Below, piece after piece: positions 54,102 to 62,830 of a DNA stretch of 64,000 nt (position 1 is its first letter; every line of letters begins with the position of its first letter). This DNA is from Nocardia sp. NBC_01329. Its GTDB lineage: Bacteria > Actinomycetota > Actinomycetes > Mycobacteriales > Mycobacteriaceae. The notes under the pieces are model-generated. The model did no database searches. It was not told the origin of the DNA and was given only the letters and a program-made list of their open reading frames with translations. Location of the stretch: contig NZ_CP108381.1 of NCBI RefSeq assembly GCF_035956715.1, forward strand, positions 4,682,001 through 4,746,000. Direction: 5' to 3'. The translations under genes were made by a program, and so were the position numbers.

Positions 54102-55223
54102 TCAGGTTGTCGGTCCGGCGACTTCCTGCATCAGCATCCGGAGGGTGAGTGAGTGCTTCTCCGGTGGTAGCGCATCCAGGGCCGCCCGAGCGTACGAAAC
54201 CCCACCATCACGATCACCGGCCCGGACCAGCATCAGTCCCCGGTGCAACTCGAGATGGGTGGCGAATCGGGGAAGTGTCGGAGGCAGCAGGCGACGCGCT
54301 TCGTCCTGGGCTTCCACCGCATCCGACTCATCACCGAGCCGGGCGCGTAACAACGATCGAAAGACCCCCAGCCGCCAGTACGGAACCGCGTAATCGGATG
54401 CTTCGTCGTCTCCGGAACCGGCCCGGTCGAACACCCGGCGGCCCTCGGTATCGAGAGCGCGCGCCGCGTCGGTGTCTCCCGCGATCGATGCCGCATGCGC
54501 TTTGCCGTAGATAGCGTTCAACCGGCCCAGCGAAGGTCGGTCGTCGATAGCCAGAGCCTGGTCCGCGAACATGGCCGCCACCGGCAACGATGCGCCTTCG
54601 TATCCGAGGGCGATGGCCGCCCGCCCCCGGACCCACACACGAGTGTCGGCATCACCGGACCGGTCCGCCGACTCGGCGGCCATTCGATACCAGGCAACGG
54701 CCCTGTTGCCGTCCGATCCGGGAAATGTCTTGGCATACAACGTCATCAGCCGTGACACGTGCGCCCACATCCGCGGGTTGTCGCACTGCTGCTGGATCAC
54801 TGCGAGGTCGACAGCGAGCCGCTTCTGGATCTCGGCGGCGCCCAGGGTCATGTAGTCGGCGCCGTAGGTGGTCAAGGTATCTGCCCACGCCTCCACCGAT
54901 GGCCCGGCACCTTTCAATCGCGCGGAGAACCCCTCCGCCAGCAGATCAGATGCGACGCCCGGAGCGACCGTGGTCGCGGCCAGAGAGGACAGAAACTGTC
55001 TGCGGTTCACATCGGACTCCATAACTGCCAGCGGCACATCGAGTACGGCGGCCAAGTGCCGCAACCAGAACGGGGACGGAACCGATCTACAGGACTCCCA
55101 GCGCCGCGAGATGTATTCGCGGCTGATCGATGTGCCCGAGTGTTCGGCCAGTTCGTCGGCAAGGCGCCCCTGTGACCATCCGCGGGCCTGGCGCAGGTCG
55201 CGAATGAGCTTGCCCGTGTGCAT
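54102..55223 (-). CDS. XRE-family regulator with TPR-like repeats and RRxFL segment
   Basis: About 373 residues from MHTGKLIRDLRQ. The N-terminal HTH reads LIRDLRQARGWSQGRLADELAEH. It is followed by NRRQFLSSLAATTVAPGVA, a twin-arginine-like segment inside the protein, and then helical repeats resembling TPRs (AVAWYRMAAESADRSGD, DTRVWVRGRAAIALGYEG). This layout is common in streptomycete and nocardial XRE regulators. The start is tentative. It lies 210 bp after another TPR-type regulator on the same strand. Confidence 0.82.
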   Translation of the reverse strand: MHTGKLIRDLRQARGWSQGRLADELAEHSGTSISREYISRRWESCRSVPSPFWLRHLAAVLDVPLAVMESDVNRRQFLSSLAATTVAPGVASDLLAEGFSARLKGAGPSVEAWADTLTTYGADYMTLGAAEIQKRLAVDLAVIQQQCDNPRMWAHVSRLMTLYAKTFPGSDGNRAVAWYRMAAESADRSGDADTRVWVRGRAAIALGYEGASLPVAAMFADQALAIDDRPSLGRLNAIYGKAHAASIAGDTDAARALDTEGRRVFDRAGSGDDEASDYAVPYWRLGVFRSLLRARLGDESDAVEAQDEARRLLPPTLPRFATHLELHRGLMLVRAGDRDGGVSYARAALDALPPEKHSLTLRMLMQEVAGPTT

Positions 55224-55433
55224 AACGCCATGATGCCCGTGCACCCGCACGTCCAGAGTCTCCTGATGCTCGCCCGAGATCGGCGTCTCGTTCCTCGACA
55301 CGGATCACAGCCGAACAACCGAGAGGATCTTGTTGTCGAAGACAGTGGCCCGGCGCTGGATGCGTCGATGCGTTTCGGCGACTCTCCTCAACCAAGGATC
55401 GAGGCCGGACCCCGGCACAACGGTAGAGGGCGC

Positions 55434-56789
55434 TTACGCTGCCGAGCCGAGGAGCTGGAACGCCTGCCGGTCGAAGGCCAGGACGGCCGGCAGAGCGGAA
55501 TGCGGTTCGAGAGTGCGCCGAAGGTCCCGGACCGCGTGCAGAGATCGAGAAGAATTGACAGTCGAAGTCAGCCGGACGACGGTGCTCGCGTGATGCGCCG
55601 CCGCCTCTATATCGTTGCGTTGCAAGCATGCCGCTGCGATCGCCGCCTGGCTGAGGCTGCCTCTCCGGGCACGACCCTGTGCACGGCATTCCTGAATCGA
55701 GATCTCGGCGAACCGCTCGACTTCGTCCGGCTGGCGCAGGTCGCGGAAACAATAGGCGGCTTCGCCATAGAAGTAGGCTCGATCGATGAAGCGTGCCCAT
55801 TCGGGTTCGTTCGCGGGATCGACAGCCTCGAAATTCGATTCGGCGCGGGCGATCGCCTGAGTGCAGCCCCGGGTGTCGTGGAGGCGGGCCAGCGCTCGGG
55901 CCTCCAGAATGCCCAGGTCCGCATAACAAGCAGGTGAATCGGCCGGCGCAATGCCGCGCATTCCGGCCCGTGCCAGCGCAACCGCTTCATAGGAGTGTCC
56001 GAGCAAATTCGCCTGGTCCGACATCCCGGCGAGTACATGGGCGCCCAGAACTCTGTTTCCGGCCGCCTGAGAGAGCCGCAATGCCTGGATCAGATAACGC
56101 TGCGCGAGTCCGTGCTCACCGTCGTCGTAAGCCATCCAGCCGATGAGGTACGCCTGTTCGGCGGCCGCGTCGTAGAGCGCGGCCTGTACGTCGGGCTGAT
56201 GCTGGTCCCGGATCAGTGGAATCACCGTCGTGTTCATATAGCTGACCAGCGCGGAGCGGGCGTGCCCGCCACCGCGCATGACGTCCATTTCCTGGAAGAG
56301 GCTGAACATCTCCCGGATGCCGGCCACCTGATGCATACCGATGACTCGGGGCCCTCGATCCGAACCGACTTCCTCGAATGTCGCGAGCAGCCAGTCCCGG
56401 CTCGGAGCGGCGAGCGCTGCCAGGATGAACGGCGCGGCGAATCCACCGGTGGTGTGCGCGTGTCCGAGATCCCGCAAGGTCTCGAGGGTCTCCAGGGGAT
56501 TCGGTGAATAGTTCAGGCTGCGCGATGCGATGGATTCCGCAGTTTCCATGCCGATCTCGGCCGGACGTACCTGCCGCCCCAGCTTCTCGCTCAACGCCCG
56601 GGAGATGAGGTGCGCGGCGATGCCACGAGGCCTTTGCCCCTGCTTCACCCAACGTCCCACTGCGGTGTAGTCGTAGCGAAGCGCCTCACCCTCATCCGCG
56701 CCCAGCGCGTTCACGCGTTTCGCGAGTCCCGCCCACGACATCCCGGCCTCATCGATGAGATCGCCGAGGGCTGTATTGGGTTCGGTCAT
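55434..56789 (-). CDS. TPR-type transcriptional regulator
   Basis: About 451 residues from MTEPNTALGDLIDEAG. The N-terminal HTH-like part is MSWAGLAKRVNALG and YTAVGRWVKQGQRPRG. A long helical-repeat region follows (ALYDAAAEQAYLIGWMAYDDG, YLIQALRLSQAAGNRVLGAHVLAGM, YEAVALARAGMRG). It resembles actinomycete regulators near secondary or accessory loci. Divergent from the small gene at 56941 and the cysteine-rich copy B, which are possible targets. Confidence 0.8.
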   Translation of the reverse strand: MTEPNTALGDLIDEAGMSWAGLAKRVNALGADEGEALRYDYTAVGRWVKQGQRPRGIAAHLISRALSEKLGRQVRPAEIGMETAESIASRSLNYSPNPLETLETLRDLGHAHTTGGFAAPFILAALAAPSRDWLLATFEEVGSDRGPRVIGMHQVAGIREMFSLFQEMDVMRGGGHARSALVSYMNTTVIPLIRDQHQPDVQAALYDAAAEQAYLIGWMAYDDGEHGLAQRYLIQALRLSQAAGNRVLGAHVLAGMSDQANLLGHSYEAVALARAGMRGIAPADSPACYADLGILEARALARLHDTRGCTQAIARAESNFEAVDPANEPEWARFIDRAYFYGEAAYCFRDLRQPDEVERFAEISIQECRAQGRARRGSLSQAAIAAACLQRNDIEAAAHHASTVVRLTSTVNSSRSLHAVRDLRRTLEPHSALPAVLAFDRQAFQLLGSAA

Positions 56790-56940
56790 TTCGGTCACCC
56801 ACTTCCCGCCGGGTCCGCCACCAGATCGAACGCGATGATACGCCGACAGGTCATGATTCGCGGCCACACTCGTGGCACTGCGAATTCACGCGGTGATTCA
56901 CATGGTCCGTAGCCCCGGCGGGCCGGGTTCTGTTGTGTGT

Positions 56941-57291
56941 ATGAGCGATACAGCAGAGCGCCGGATGATAGAACCCCGATGTTCGGCGCGAACAGAGGAC
57001 GACTCGAACGAATCCCCTGGACGATTCGCGGCGGCTCGGAACACAACGCTCGACAATCGCCCTTCCTTGCCCACCCGACCGCCGACGAACCGAGCACTCG
57101 CCGCAACCCTGCGCCTGTGGCAGGAGTGCGGATGCACAGACCTTGCCACCCTTCAGCGCATCGCCACCGCGTTGCGGGAGCAGGCGACCCCCTGCCTCCT
57201 TCGCGGATCGCAGGACGAGGAGGACAACAGCGAAACGCATCCGCCGAACCGCGATCGCCACCGGCCTCTTCCGGGCGGTGACTACCGGTGA
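56941..57291 (+). CDS. small hypothetical protein upstream of cysteine-rich copy B
   Basis: 116 residues, start MSDTAERRMIEPRCSARTE. The first half is polar and low in structure; the second half has a helical segment NRALAATLRLWQECGCTDLATLQ. No family recognised. Codon use in the second half is GC-biased at third positions, as expected for a real gene. Its stop overlaps the GTG of copy B (GTGA), so both are probably translated together. An open frame on the other strand (56851-57345) is judged less likely. Confidence 0.45.
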   Translation: MSDTAERRMIEPRCSARTEDDSNESPGRFAAARNTTLDNRPSLPTRPPTNRALAATLRLWQECGCTDLATLQRIATALREQATPCLLRGSQDEEDNSETHPPNRDRHRPLPGGDYR

Positions 57292-57779
57292 GCCCATCTG
57301 GTAGGGAACGAACTGCGCGACCACAGAGAGCATCAGAATGTCCATGTCGCGTCGCTCCTTGGATCCACGTCGGAATGCTCACACCCAAGTCGTCCCAGGG
57401 GCTCTACTACTGCCCGGAGAAACTGCACTGCCTTCATGGCTTCCGGCTGTACGAGAACCGGGTGACGGAACACTGGCGGAATGTGCCGGGCGAATGTCCA
57501 TGGATCGGAACGAAGGTCATCGACGTCGCGGTATGCAGATGCGGGCGCGGCCCGTGGATCAATCTACGGTACATACGAATCTGCACCCGCCGAATCCTCA
57601 TCGGCCCGCTCGTAAGCATCAGCTGTCCTGGATCGTGCCCCGGCCGCTCGGTTTCAGTGGTGGAAGACCGTATCGCGGACCATCTGCGCGACAGCAGCAC
57701 CCGCTGCCCCTGGTCCGGCACCCGGATAATTCCCATAGGTACGCCACCACCGCTGTTCCCGCCGGTGCGGAGCACCTGA
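57288..57779 (+). CDS. cysteine-rich two-module protein, copy B
   Basis: 163 residues, paralogue of the protein at 51277-51771. After PWIHVGMLTPKSSQG come module 1 (CPEKLHCLHG, then VTEHWRNVPGECPWIG) and module 2 (CPGSCPGRS, then IADHLRDSSTRCPWSGTRI). Many positions are identical to copy A, in particular CPE-LHCLHG and EHWRNVPGECPW. CRCGRGPW lies between the modules. No signal peptide. The GTG start overlaps the preceding stop by 4 bp. No family recognised; metal binding is inferred from the cysteine spacing. Confidence 0.65.
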   Translation: MSPSGRERTARPQRASECPCRVAPWIHVGMLTPKSSQGLYYCPEKLHCLHGFRLYENRVTEHWRNVPGECPWIGTKVIDVAVCRCGRGPWINLRYIRICTRRILIGPLVSISCPGSCPGRSVSVVEDRIADHLRDSSTRCPWSGTRIIPIGTPPPLFPPVRST

Positions 57780-57847
57780 CCGCGAGCACGATCAGCGCGC
57801 CCGGAAAGATTCCGACAGTTCGCGATCAGAACCGACTGCGCAGAATT

Positions 57848-58270
57848 TCACACCGTCGGATACGCCCCTCCAGTGGACCGGTACTCGTCGAGCAGGCGGA
57901 AGAAGGCATCCAACGCCATTTCTCCACCACTCGGATGGTTCTCGATAGCGGACGCCCACCCCAGAGCCATCGACCACCCATATTCTGATGCCAACCAGCG
58001 CGCGAACGGTCCGTCGCTCGGATGAAGTGCGAATTCTTCCGCCGCAGAGTGCACCTGAAGTGCCAGCCAGTAACCCGAGAAGATCGCCTCGAGTTCCTGC
58101 AAAGACCCGCCGCGGACCCACATCGTCGGCCGCAGCCGGATGTTGTGATCGATAAGGTCGTACACATCACGGCATTCCGCGACGTCCTCAACGGACGGAT
58201 CGATCCTCGACCGGTCCGGGCCGTACCGGTCCGGGCCATGCGCCGCAGGTCCGGCCTTCTCTTTCGCCAT
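57848..58270 (-). CDS. hypothetical protein
   Basis: 140 residues, no signal peptide or membrane segment. The segment DVYDLIDHNIRLRPTMWVRGGSLQELEAIFSGYWLALQ and FHLHPSDGPFARWLASEYG-like (ALHPSDGPFARWLASEYG) suggests an all-helical fold. I recognise similar short nocardial proteins only in general outline and assign no function. GAGTTGAAG precedes the ATG. Faces copy B tail to tail. Confidence 0.6.
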   Translation of the reverse strand: MAKEKAGPAAHGPDRYGPDRSRIDPSVEDVAECRDVYDLIDHNIRLRPTMWVRGGSLQELEAIFSGYWLALQVHSAAEEFALHPSDGPFARWLASEYGWSMALGWASAIENHPSGGEMALDAFFRLLDEYRSTGGAYPTV

Positions 58271-58402
58271 GCTTCAACTCAATCACAGCAAGGCATTACA
58301 GACCGGCCGACAGAACCACTCGAGTCGCTGCGAATCGGACGTCCCTGACGGCGGCCCGGGAGTGGTTCCCAAACCGCCGGCCGGACACCGTGATCTTACG
58401 AA

Positions 58403-59563
58403 TCAGCCCTTGAGCAGGGCGCGGGACATGACCATCCGCTGGATCTGGTTGGTGCCCTCGTAGATCTGGGTGATCTTGGCGTCGCGCATCATCCGCTCCA
58501 CCGGGAAATCGGTGGTGTAGCCCGCCCCGCCGAACAGCTGTACCGCGTTCGTGGTGACCTCCATGGCCACATCGGAGGCGAAGCATTTCGCGGCGGCCGA
58601 GATGAAGCCGAGGTTGGGTTCGCCGCGTTCGGCGCGGGCGGCGGAGGTGTAGACCATGAGCCGGGCGGCTTCGATCTTCATCGCCATATCGGCCAGCATG
58701 AACTGGGTGTTCTGGAAGTCGGCGATGGATTTGCCGAACTGCTTGCGGTCCTTGGTGTAGGCCAGGGCGGCGTCCAGGGCGCCCTGGGCCAGGCCGACGG
58801 CCTGCGCGCCGATGGTGGGGCGGGTGTGGTCGAGGGTCTGGAGGGCGGTTTTGAAACCGGTGCCCGGTTCGCCGACGATGCGGTCGCCCGGGACCTTGCA
58901 GTTCTCGAAGTACAGTTCGGCGGTCGGGGACCCCTTGATACCGAGTTTGTGTTCGAGCGGGCCGACCACGAAGCCTTCGTCGTCCTTGTGCACCAGGAAC
59001 GCGGAGATACCGTTGGCGCCCTTGTCGGGGTCGGTGACGGCCATGACGGTGTACCAGGAGGATTTGCCGCCGTTGGTGATCCAGCATTTGGAGCCGTTGA
59101 GGATCCAATCGTCGCCCTCCTGCCGGGCGCGGGTGCGCATACTGCCCGCGTCGGAACCGGCTTCACGCTCGGAGAGCGCGTAGGAGGCCATCTCACCGTC
59201 GACGATATCGGCGAGCACCTTCTGCTTGAGCTCCTCGGAACCGTTGAGGATCATGCCCATGGTGCCGAGTTTGTTCACGGCGGGGATCAGCGAGGAGGAA
59301 CCACAGACGCGGGCGACCTCTTCGATGACGATGCAGGTCGCCACCGAATCGGCACCCTGGCCGCCGTAGACCTCGGGGACGTGGACGGCGTTGAAGCCGG
59401 CGGCGTTGAGCGCGGTGAGGGCTTCCTCGGGGAAGCGGGCGTGCTCGTCGACGTCCTTGGCGTGCGGGGCGATTTCCTTCTCGCACAGGGCGCGGATGGC
59501 CGAACGCAGCTCATCGTGGAAGTCCGCCAGCTTGAACAGATCGAAATCCGGGTTTCCCGCCAT
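58403..59563 (-). CDS. fadE25: acyl-CoA dehydrogenase, FadE25-like
   Basis: 386 residues. YALSEREAGSDAGSMRTRA, KCWITNGGKSSWYTVMA, FGKSIADFQNTQFMLADMA and the catalytic Glu in QIYEGTNQIQRMVM. The sequence and the position next to purE/purK match mycobacterial fadE25. AGGAG precedes ATG 59563. It introduces a 2,3-double bond in a fatty acyl-CoA, with FAD. Confidence 0.93.
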   Translation of the reverse strand: MAGNPDFDLFKLADFHDELRSAIRALCEKEIAPHAKDVDEHARFPEEALTALNAAGFNAVHVPEVYGGQGADSVATCIVIEEVARVCGSSSLIPAVNKLGTMGMILNGSEELKQKVLADIVDGEMASYALSEREAGSDAGSMRTRARQEGDDWILNGSKCWITNGGKSSWYTVMAVTDPDKGANGISAFLVHKDDEGFVVGPLEHKLGIKGSPTAELYFENCKVPGDRIVGEPGTGFKTALQTLDHTRPTIGAQAVGLAQGALDAALAYTKDRKQFGKSIADFQNTQFMLADMAMKIEAARLMVYTSAARAERGEPNLGFISAAAKCFASDVAMEVTTNAVQLFGGAGYTTDFPVERMMRDAKITQIYEGTNQIQRMVMSRALLKG

Positions 59564-59679
59564 TGGGTTCACTCCTGTTGCGTACGGGTGGTGCCAACGA
59601 ATCGGCACTCAGTGTCAAGACCTCGTCCCAGTATACCGCGCACTCCGCGGGGTTGCGCAGGACGCCGTGGCACTCGGTG

Positions 59680-60384
59680 TCAGTCGGTGGGTGCTTCTGC
59701 CAAACTACCCAGGCGCTCGCGGAGCAGTTCGGCGACATGCCGGGCGGGCAGGTCACGGCGGAACACAGCGAGCACCAGATCGTCCTCGCCACCGGGACGT
59801 CGGCCGCCTCGTGGGATCTCGCTCAGCGCGGTCCGCAGGTCGGCGGGGCTTGCCGCCGATTCCCCGCGGATCATCCGGCGCAGCAGATAATTGTGGGTGG
59901 CGGTCACCGCGGCCGCGAACTGGACCCGCGACAGGTCGGGGGAATCGGGCAGCCGCTCGCGCAGATAGTCGGTGAACAAACGCTCGTAGCGGAAGACGGT
60001 GACGATCTCCCGGTCACGCAGTGCCGGAACCCGGCGCACCACGCGATATCGCCGATCGGCGATATCGCGCCAGCGAGTGAACCGCTCGAAGACCCCGATC
60101 GCGGCTTCGCAGACCGCGTCCCACGGGTCGATCTGTGTCTGCTGCAGATATTCCTGGGCGGCGGCCAGCTGGGCCTCGTGATCGGCGAAGATCACATCTT
60201 CCTTGGACCGGAACTGCCGGAAGAACGTACGCCGCGATATCCCGGCCGCCTCGGCAATCTCGTCCACCGAGGTCGCCTCGTAGCCCTGATCCGCGAACAA
60301 GCGCAATGCCTCGTCCACGACCCCGAGCCGGAAACGGACGAGCTCGGCGCCACCGACTCGGCGGGCGGTTTCCTCGTTGTCCAT
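59680..60384 (-). CDS. TetR-family regulator
   Basis: About 234 residues from MDNEETARR (GTG 60393 is an alternative). The HTH reads LFADQGYEATSVDEIAEAAGISRRTFFRQFRSKEDVIF. It sits between fadE25 and purE on the same strand, so it may regulate the acyl-CoA dehydrogenase 117 bp downstream. The C-terminal ligand domain is not specific. Confidence 0.88.
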   Translation of the reverse strand: MDNEETARRVGGAELVRFRLGVVDEALRLFADQGYEATSVDEIAEAAGISRRTFFRQFRSKEDVIFADHEAQLAAAQEYLQQTQIDPWDAVCEAAIGVFERFTRWRDIADRRYRVVRRVPALRDREIVTVFRYERLFTDYLRERLPDSPDLSRVQFAAAVTATHNYLLRRMIRGESAASPADLRTALSEIPRGGRRPGGEDDLVLAVFRRDLPARHVAELLRERLGSLAEAPTD

Positions 60385-60464
60385 GAGCGCCACCGTAGCG
60401 AGCGGCGCCGCGATGCCCGCGGAGTCGTCCGTCGAGCGGCAGCAGTCGTCCCCGGGAGGCGCGA

Positions 60465-60992
60465 TCAGCCCAGCAGACGCGCGCGCAGCGCCTCGTCCTT
60501 CTCCAGCACCATCGCCTCCAGTCCCGCCTGGAACTGTTCCATCCGCTCACGCAGCGCCGGGTTGTGCGCACCCAGGATCCGGGCGGCCAGCAGGCCCGCG
60601 TTCCGGGCACCGCCGATCGAAACGGTGGCCACCGGCACTCCGGCGGGCATCTGAACGATCGAGAGCAGCGAATCCATCCCGTCGAGGTACTTCAGCGGCA
60701 CCGGTACACCGATCACCGGCAAGGGGGTCGCCGAGGCGACCATCCCGGGCAGATGCGCGGCACCACCGGCACCCGCGATGAGCACCTGGATACCACGCCC
60801 GGCGGCGGCGCGAGCGTAGTCGAGCATGCGCTGCGGGGTCCGGTGCGCGGACACCACGCCCACCTCGAAACGGATCCCGAACTCGGCCAGTGCCTCGGCG
60901 GCCGCCTCCATCGTGGGCCAGTCGGAATCACTGCCCATGATCACCCCGACCGCCGGGGAGCCCGGAACACTGCCTTCCACCACGTCACTCAT
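60465..60992 (-). CDS. purE: 5-(carboxyamino)imidazole ribonucleotide mutase
   Basis: 175 residues from MSDVVEGSV. Motifs GVIMGSDSDWPTME, VSAHRTPQRMLDYA (catalytic His), IAGAGGAAHLPGMVAS and GGARNAGLLAARIL. It moves the carboxyl group of N5-CAIR to give CAIR in purine synthesis. The start overlaps purK by 8 bp. Confidence 0.97.
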   Translation of the reverse strand: MSDVVEGSVPGSPAVGVIMGSDSDWPTMEAAAEALAEFGIRFEVGVVSAHRTPQRMLDYARAAAGRGIQVLIAGAGGAAHLPGMVASATPLPVIGVPVPLKYLDGMDSLLSIVQMPAGVPVATVSIGGARNAGLLAARILGAHNPALRERMEQFQAGLEAMVLEKDEALRARLLG

Positions 60993-62205
60993 GCGGATCC
61001 CATCCATCGGTCCATACCGCGTGCGACATCCAGTGCGCCGCCCGCTCGGCTCGTTCCCGTACCACCGCGACCTCGTCGCCGAGCACGTTCACATGCCCGA
61101 TCTTGCGGTCCGGGCGTTCGCCCTTGCCGTACAGGTGCACCTTGGCATCCGGCATCCGCGCGAACAGATGGTGCAATCGCTCGTCCATCGACATGGCGGG
61201 CGCCTCGGGCGCACCGAGGATATTCGCCATCACCGTCACCGGCGCCAGCGGGCGGGTGTCACCGAGCGGGTAGTCCAGGACCGCGCGCAGATGCTGTTCG
61301 AACTGCCCGGTGCGGGCACCGTCCATCCCCCAGTGGCCGGAGTTGTGCGGGCGCATGGCGAGCTCGTTGATCAACAGGGTCCCGTCGGTGGTCTCGAAGA
61401 GTTCGACCGCCATCGCCCCGACCACACCGAGATCGGCGGCCAGCCGCAGCGCCAGCTCCTCGGCCTCGGCGGCCAGCTCCTCCGCGAGATCGGGCGCCGG
61501 GGCGATCACCACAGCACACTGACCGCGCCGCTGCACGGTCTCCACGACCGGCCAGGTCGCGGCCTGCCCGTACGGGGAGCGAGCGACCATGGCCGACAAC
61601 TCGCGTTTCAACGAGACCCGGACCTCGGCCAGCAGTTGCACTCCCGCGGCGAGCTGCTCGGCGGTGATCTTCGCCGCCTCGTCGGCGTCCTCGGGCATCC
61701 ACACACCGCGGCCGTCGTAACCGCCGCGGATCGCCTTGAGCACGATCGGCCAGCCGTGTTCGTCACCGAAGCGCACCGCCTCGGCCGCCGACTCCACGAC
61801 GGTGAAGGCGGGCACCGGCAACCCGCGCGCGGACAGCTCCCGGCGCATCGCCAGTTTGTCCTGCGCGAAGCGCAGCGCCTCCGGCGGCGGGAGGACGTTC
61901 ACCCCCTCCGCGACGAGTGCCTCCAGATGTTCGGTGGGCACCCCCTCGTGGTCGAAGGTGAGCGCGTGCGCGCCGGTCGCGGCCCGACGCAACGCGCCGA
62001 GGTCGGAATGGCTGCCGATCACCACATCGGGGCTCACCTGGGCCGCCGGATCGTCCGGCCGTTCGGCGAGCACCCGGAGCCGCTGCCCCAGTTCGATGGC
62101 CGCCTGATGCGTCATCCGCGCCAGCTGGCCGCCACCGATCATGGCGACGGTCGGCATCGCGGCAGGGTCGAAACTACGTGCGTTCACGTCGGTCAATACT
62201 GTCAC
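60985..62205 (-). CDS. purK: 5-(carboxyamino)imidazole ribonucleotide synthase
   Basis: About 406 residues, ATP-grasp enzyme that makes N5-CAIR from AIR, bicarbonate and ATP. MIGGGQLARMTHQAAIELGQ, LKAIRGGYDGRGVW and NELAMRPHNSGHW are family hallmarks. The GTG at 62205 gives an N-terminus of the usual length before MIGGGQL; GTG 62220 and ATG 62157 are alternatives. Upstream member of the purK-purE pair. Confidence 0.96.
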   Translation of the reverse strand: MTVLTDVNARSFDPAAMPTVAMIGGGQLARMTHQAAIELGQRLRVLAERPDDPAAQVSPDVVIGSHSDLGALRRAATGAHALTFDHEGVPTEHLEALVAEGVNVLPPPEALRFAQDKLAMRRELSARGLPVPAFTVVESAAEAVRFGDEHGWPIVLKAIRGGYDGRGVWMPEDADEAAKITAEQLAAGVQLLAEVRVSLKRELSAMVARSPYGQAATWPVVETVQRRGQCAVVIAPAPDLAEELAAEAEELALRLAADLGVVGAMAVELFETTDGTLLINELAMRPHNSGHWGMDGARTGQFEQHLRAVLDYPLGDTRPLAPVTVMANILGAPEAPAMSMDERLHHLFARMPDAKVHLYGKGERPDRKIGHVNVLGDEVAVVRERAERAAHWMSHAVWTDGWDPHE

Positions 62206-62230
62206 GTCCTGCGGGAACACCGGCTGGCGG

Positions 62231-62236
62231 TATGCT
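62231..62236 (+). promoter_or_regulatory. -10 box of GtrA gene, leaderless
   Basis: TATGCT, 8 nt before the GTG at 62245, without Shine-Dalgarno. Confidence 0.4.
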
Positions 62237-62244
62237 CCGGTCTT

Positions 62245-62796
62245 GTGTCATTCGTCGACGACGTGGTTCGCGTCCTCCCGCAGCCCCTCCAGGAGATCGC
62301 CTTCCGTCAACGCGAGCTCATCAAGTTCGCGATTGTCGGAGCGACCACGTTCGTTATCGACGGCGGCATCTTCTACGCGCTGAAGTGGACGGTACTCGAA
62401 GAGAAGCCGCTCACCGCGAAGATCATCTCCGGGGTGATCGCGGTGATCGCGTCCTACATCCTCAACCGCGAATGGTCGTTCAAGAACCGCGGCGGCCGGG
62501 AACGCCACCACGAGGCATTGCTGTTCTTCGCGGTCAGCGGGGTGGGCGTGGTCCTCAGCATGCTCCCGCTCTACATTTCCCGCTACGCCTTCCAGCTGCA
62601 CCAGCCCACGGTCAGCTTCATGGTGGAGAACATCGCTGACTTCGTCAGCGCCTACATCATCGGCAATCTGTTGCAGATGGCGTTCCGGTACTGGGCGATG
62701 CGACGCTGGGTATTCCCCGACGAAGTGGACCAGATGCTGGAGAAGCTCGAGGAATACGTCGAAGAGGAACACGGTCGGCGCCGGCTCGGAAGCTGA
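62245..62796 (+). CDS. GtrA-family membrane protein, Rv3277-like
   Basis: 183 residues, GTG start. Four membrane helices beginning RQRELIKFAIVGATTFVIDGGIFYAL; family segments SYILNREWSFKNRGG and the closing FRYWAMRRWVFPDE. Highly charged C-terminal tail (DQMLEKLEEYVEEEHG). Adjacent and divergent to purK, as in mycobacteria. Probably moves or arranges lipid-linked sugars for the envelope; this is by family only. Confidence 0.92.
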   Translation: MSFVDDVVRVLPQPLQEIAFRQRELIKFAIVGATTFVIDGGIFYALKWTVLEEKPLTAKIISGVIAVIASYILNREWSFKNRGGRERHHEALLFFAVSGVGVVLSMLPLYISRYAFQLHQPTVSFMVENIADFVSAYIIGNLLQMAFRYWAMRRWVFPDEVDQMLEKLEEYVEEEHGRRRLGS

Positions 62797-62830
62797 GCCC
62801 CGGCGCTCGACCGCCCCGGCCGGACGATCC

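Noticed and set aside
56851..57345. 164-codon minus-strand open frame opposite the small gene at 56941
   Set aside because: It has no domain, and the plus-strand gene is better supported by its 4-bp overlap with cysteine-rich copy B. I am not certain.
60826..62244. Long extension of the GtrA frame upstream on the plus strand
   Set aside because: It is antisense to purE and purK; the GtrA domain starts just after the GTG at 62245 with a -10 box in front.
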